Part shown: piece by piece, positions 5,770 to 7,532 of the stretch
Numbering within the stretch: position 1 is the first letter of the stretch
How the letters are laid out: each line of letters opens with the position of its first letter
Assembly (NCBI GenBank): GCA_002401305.2
Contig: NVSO02000144.1
Location: 1-7,532 of the forward strand
From: Rhodobiaceae bacterium
GTDB lineage: Bacteria; Pseudomonadota; Alphaproteobacteria; Parvibaculales; Parvibaculaceae
Reading direction: 5' to 3'
DNA length: 7,532 nucleotides
Made by a program: the position numbers and the translations under genes
Notes under the pieces: generated by a model
What the model was told of the DNA's origin: nothing
Seen by the model: the letters and a program-made list of their open reading frames with translations, nothing else
Databases searched by the model: none

Positions 5770-6656
5770 TTGACGGTGCAGCGCACGCACTGATGGGTAT
5801 GCAAGGGCAACGAAGTGTTAACCATAAATGGTCCCGGCTTTCTGCCATCCGATCCTTTTTGGGGATGATGCTTTTACTGCCGCTCTTGTCGGCGTGTTCT
5901 TCCCTGCTGCAAGAAGCGGAAGGGGCAGCTGCTTCAGGAACCGTTTTTCAAAAGGCGCTCTACAGCAGCAATATGTCATTGGCCCAGAAGCGTTCTGCTG
6001 CCGGTGCGGACAATGCCGCTGACTTTTATGCGTCCCGGGCGCTTTCTGCGGCCCCTGGAGCTGACATGGCACCGCTGGCGGCTCAAAGTTCTGAGCAAGT
6101 GGACGCAAAACGGCGGCTGGATGCTGCTTTTGCGCTTGGCGGTCGCTCTAAAGTAGCTGAATTGATGGCGAACACGCAGACGGCCTATGATTGCTGGGTT
6201 TACGAAACCAGTGTTGATGTGGCGTCTCCTGCGGGACTTTCCTGCCGGAATGATTTCATTGCGCGCATGGTGCGGTTGGAAGAACAACTTGCACCCAAGC
6301 TGGTTCAGCCAATTGGCCCTACCCAAGCGACATATACTGTCTATTTTAGTTTTGACGAGAGTTTGATTTCGGCTGAAGCGCTTGAAGTGCTGACCGCTGC
6401 AATTGATCAAGCGCGCCGTGAAGGGCATTCCCGTATCCATATTGGTGGGTATACCGATAGTGCCGGGAGTGCAGAATATAATGATGGCTTGTCAGTGCGA
6501 CGGGCTGAAATGATGGAAACTGTGCTCATCGAATTGGGGGCTTTGGAAGAAGCCATCGAAATTATGGGCTACGGAGAAACATTTCCGCAGGTGCAGACTG
6601 GTGATGGGGTGCGCGAGCCATTGAACCGGCGTGGGGTGGTGACATTGCTGCCTTGA
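5757..6656 (+). CDS. OmpA-like peptidoglycan-associated lipoprotein
   Basis: The open frame begins at a TTG at 5646, but that has no good ribosome site and would put 47 odd residues before the signal sequence. I place the start at ATG 5757 (299 residues), with GGAAGGA 9 nt upstream; ATGs at 5766 and 5799 are alternatives. A hydrophobic segment (FLGMMLLLPLL) leads to the lipobox LSAC, with C47 as the lipidated residue, so it should be an outer-membrane lipoprotein facing the periplasm. Residues 105-185 are helical and contain YDCWVYE and GLSCRNDF (C146, C163), a linker seen in alphaproteobacterial OmpA-family proteins. Residues 192-299 form the OmpA domain: YFSFDESLIS, GGYTDSAGS with D234, LSVRRAE with R249 (the D and R that hold diaminopimelate in OmpA) and PLNRRGVV at the end. 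It should bind peptidoglycan and link it to the outer membrane. It diverges from the PilZ gene across 233 bp; TATAAG at 5623-5628 is a possible -10 for it. Confidence 0.9.
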   Translation: MRQMIDGAAHALMGMQGQRSVNHKWSRLSAIRSFLGMMLLLPLLSACSSLLQEAEGAAASGTVFQKALYSSNMSLAQKRSAAGADNAADFYASRALSAAPGADMAPLAAQSSEQVDAKRRLDAAFALGGRSKVAELMANTQTAYDCWVYETSVDVASPAGLSCRNDFIARMVRLEEQLAPKLVQPIGPTQATYTVYFSFDESLISAEALEVLTAAIDQARREGHSRIHIGGYTDSAGSAEYNDGLSVRRAEMMETVLIELGALEEAIEIMGYGETFPQVQTGDGVREPLNRRGVVTLLP

Positions 6657-6669
6657 GGGTGTACACCCT
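6656..6669. repeat. Perfect 14-bp palindrome at the OmpA-like stop codon
   Basis: AGGGTGTACACCCT is its own reverse complement and begins on the last base of the stop codon (TGA 6654-6656). As a hairpin it would have a 5-bp stem and a GTAC loop, with no T tract, so it is a poor terminator. A dimeric regulator site acting on the downstream gene or an mRNA 3' end structure are both possible. Confidence 0.5.
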
Positions 6670-6824
6670 AAGCTAGAGAATATGTAACGAGAAGCGCCAT
6701 TTTGCGTGGCCTTGCCTCATAAAAAGATAGTTTCTTTTTTGTCAGTAGGCGCTATCGTTCACACAAATGTCGCTTCAAGCGACGTGTCATAAAAGCTGCT
6801 CAAAAGCTGTTCTGGGAGAAGTTC
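6670..6824 (+). promoter_or_regulatory. Leader region of the GMC dehydrogenase gene (hairpin and direct repeat)
   Basis: This spacer has no gene. TTGTCA at 6739-6744 is a -35-like hexamer, but the matching -10 position (CACAAA) is poor. GTCGC (6769-6773) pairs with GCGAC (6779-6783) around TTCAA, a 5-bp hairpin. A tandem direct repeat, AAAAGCTGCTC (6791-6801) then AAAAGCTGTTC (6802-6812), sits just before the ribosome site GGGAGAAG (6814-6821). The promoter call is weak; the structural elements are directly visible. Confidence 0.3.
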
Positions 6825-7532
6825 ATGGATCATTTTGATTATATTATTGTTGGTGCTGGTAGTGCTGGCTGTGTGTTGGCGAACCGCTTGTCGGCAGACC
6901 CTACGAAAAAGGTTTTGTTGCTGGAAGCTGGCAGTAAAGACACCAACATGATGATCCATATGCCCGCAGGTGTTGGTAAATTGATCAGCACCGATATGGT
7001 GAACTGGTACTACAATACCGAAGAGCAAGAGCACCTGAATAATCGCAGCCTTTTTTGGCCACGCGGTAAAGTGCTTGGCGGGTCTTCGTCCATCAATGGC
7101 ATGATCTACATTCGCGGCCATGGCCGTGATTATGATATGTGGCGTCAGATGGGCTTGAAGGGCTGGGGCTTTAAAGATGTCTTGCCGTATTTCCGCCGTG
7201 CTGAAGGCAATGAAAATGGCAATGATGATTTCCATGGTGGCGACGGTCCTCTGGGCGTTTCTAATATCCGCAATACCAATGTCCTTTTCGATGCGTTCAT
7301 TGAAGCGGGCAAAGAAGCAGGTCATCCGTATACAAAAGACTTTAACGGTGAACAGCAAGAAGGCGTGGGTAACTACCAGCTGACTATTAAAGATGGTCAA
7401 CGTTGTAGTGCTGCCAAAGGCTATTTGGTCCCAGCTCTCAAACGTCCGAACCTTGAAGTCATCACCGAAGCCATGACCTCGCGCATTCTGTTCAAAGACA
7501 AACGCGCGATTGGTGTGGAATATATTCAGAAG
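6825..7532 (+). CDS. GMC-family FAD-dependent oxidoreductase (choline/alcohol dehydrogenase type), 5' part
   Basis: GMC enzymes oxidise alcohols using FAD; the BetA/AlkJ-like branch uses choline or aliphatic alcohols. The ATG at 6825 has GGAG (6815-6818) 6 nt upstream, and the frame is open to the window edge, giving 236 of about 530 expected residues. The N-terminus is the FAD-binding dinucleotide fold: YIIVGAGSAGC (G10, G12, G15), with LLLEAG (E34) as the ribose-binding acid at the end of the second strand. GMC signature 1 lies at 79-99: PRGKVLGGSSS and INGMIYIRGH. Later segments DYDMW and the GYLVPALKRPNLEV stretch (199-212) fit the same branch. There is no signal peptide, so it is cytoplasmic or peripherally membrane-bound. 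The catalytic His of the C-terminal part is beyond the window. The substrate cannot be decided; no betaine aldehyde dehydrogenase or betI is visible next to it. Confidence 0.94.
   Translation, partial: MDHFDYIIVGAGSAGCVLANRLSADPTKKVLLLEAGSKDTNMMIHMPAGVGKLISTDMVNWYYNTEEQEHLNNRSLFWPRGKVLGGSSSINGMIYIRGHGRDYDMWRQMGLKGWGFKDVLPYFRRAEGNENGNDDFHGGDGPLGVSNIRNTNVLFDAFIEAGKEAGHPYTKDFNGEQQEGVGNYQLTIKDGQRCSAAKGYLVPALKRPNLEVITEAMTSRILFKDKRAIGVEYIQK

Noticed and set aside
6759..7400. 213-residue open frame on the - strand
   Set aside because: It lies antisense to the clear GMC dehydrogenase frame and shows no recognisable domain; it is a shadow frame.

Overview
The window looks like chromosomal DNA of a free-living alphaproteobacterium, of roughly even base composition. 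This is inferred from protein style: a periplasmic transglutaminase-like cysteine peptidase of the LapG/BTLCP type, an OmpA-like lipoprotein with a Cys-rich linker, a 17 kDa surface-antigen-like glycine-zipper protein, a tandem PilZ protein and a GMC-family dehydrogenase. No genus can be assigned from the sequence alone. There is no insertion sequence, CRISPR array, tRNA or rRNA, and no sign of phage or plasmid functions.

Layout. Bases 1-56 hold the last codons of a truncated upstream gene. Then comes a + strand gene for an unrecognised secreted protein (89-1243). It converges, with only 10 bp between stop codons, on a - strand gene (1254-1916) that joins an N-terminal GYF_2-type domain to a C-terminal domain resembling the small ferredoxin-fold Cas2/SinR-like proteins. 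A 231-bp divergent spacer with an imperfect inverted repeat separates it from a + strand CaiD-like enoyl-CoA hydratase (2148-2927), which ends in a textbook intrinsic terminator.

The middle, 3088-5523, carries three - strand genes, each with its own spacer, so they are probably separate units rather than a tight operon. They encode a lipoprotein transglutaminase-like cysteine peptidase, a glycine-zipper outer-membrane antigen-like protein and a tandem PilZ protein. A divergent + strand gene (about 5757-6656) encodes an OmpA-like lipoprotein, preceded by a possible 24-codon leader ORF that overlaps its start. The window ends inside a + strand GMC oxidoreductase (6825 onward) with a 168-bp leader.

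Functionally there are two themes. One is cell envelope and surface: protease, glycine-zipper protein, OmpA-like peptidoglycan anchor, and PilZ proteins as c-di-GMP receptors. The other is oxidation and acyl-CoA metabolism: a crotonase and an FAD-dependent alcohol/choline-type dehydrogenase. A link between the protease and the PilZ protein through c-di-GMP is plausible from the Lap system, but no LapD-type receptor or RTX adhesin is present. The least expected items are the GYF_2 plus Cas2-like fusion and the unassigned secreted protein at the left end.
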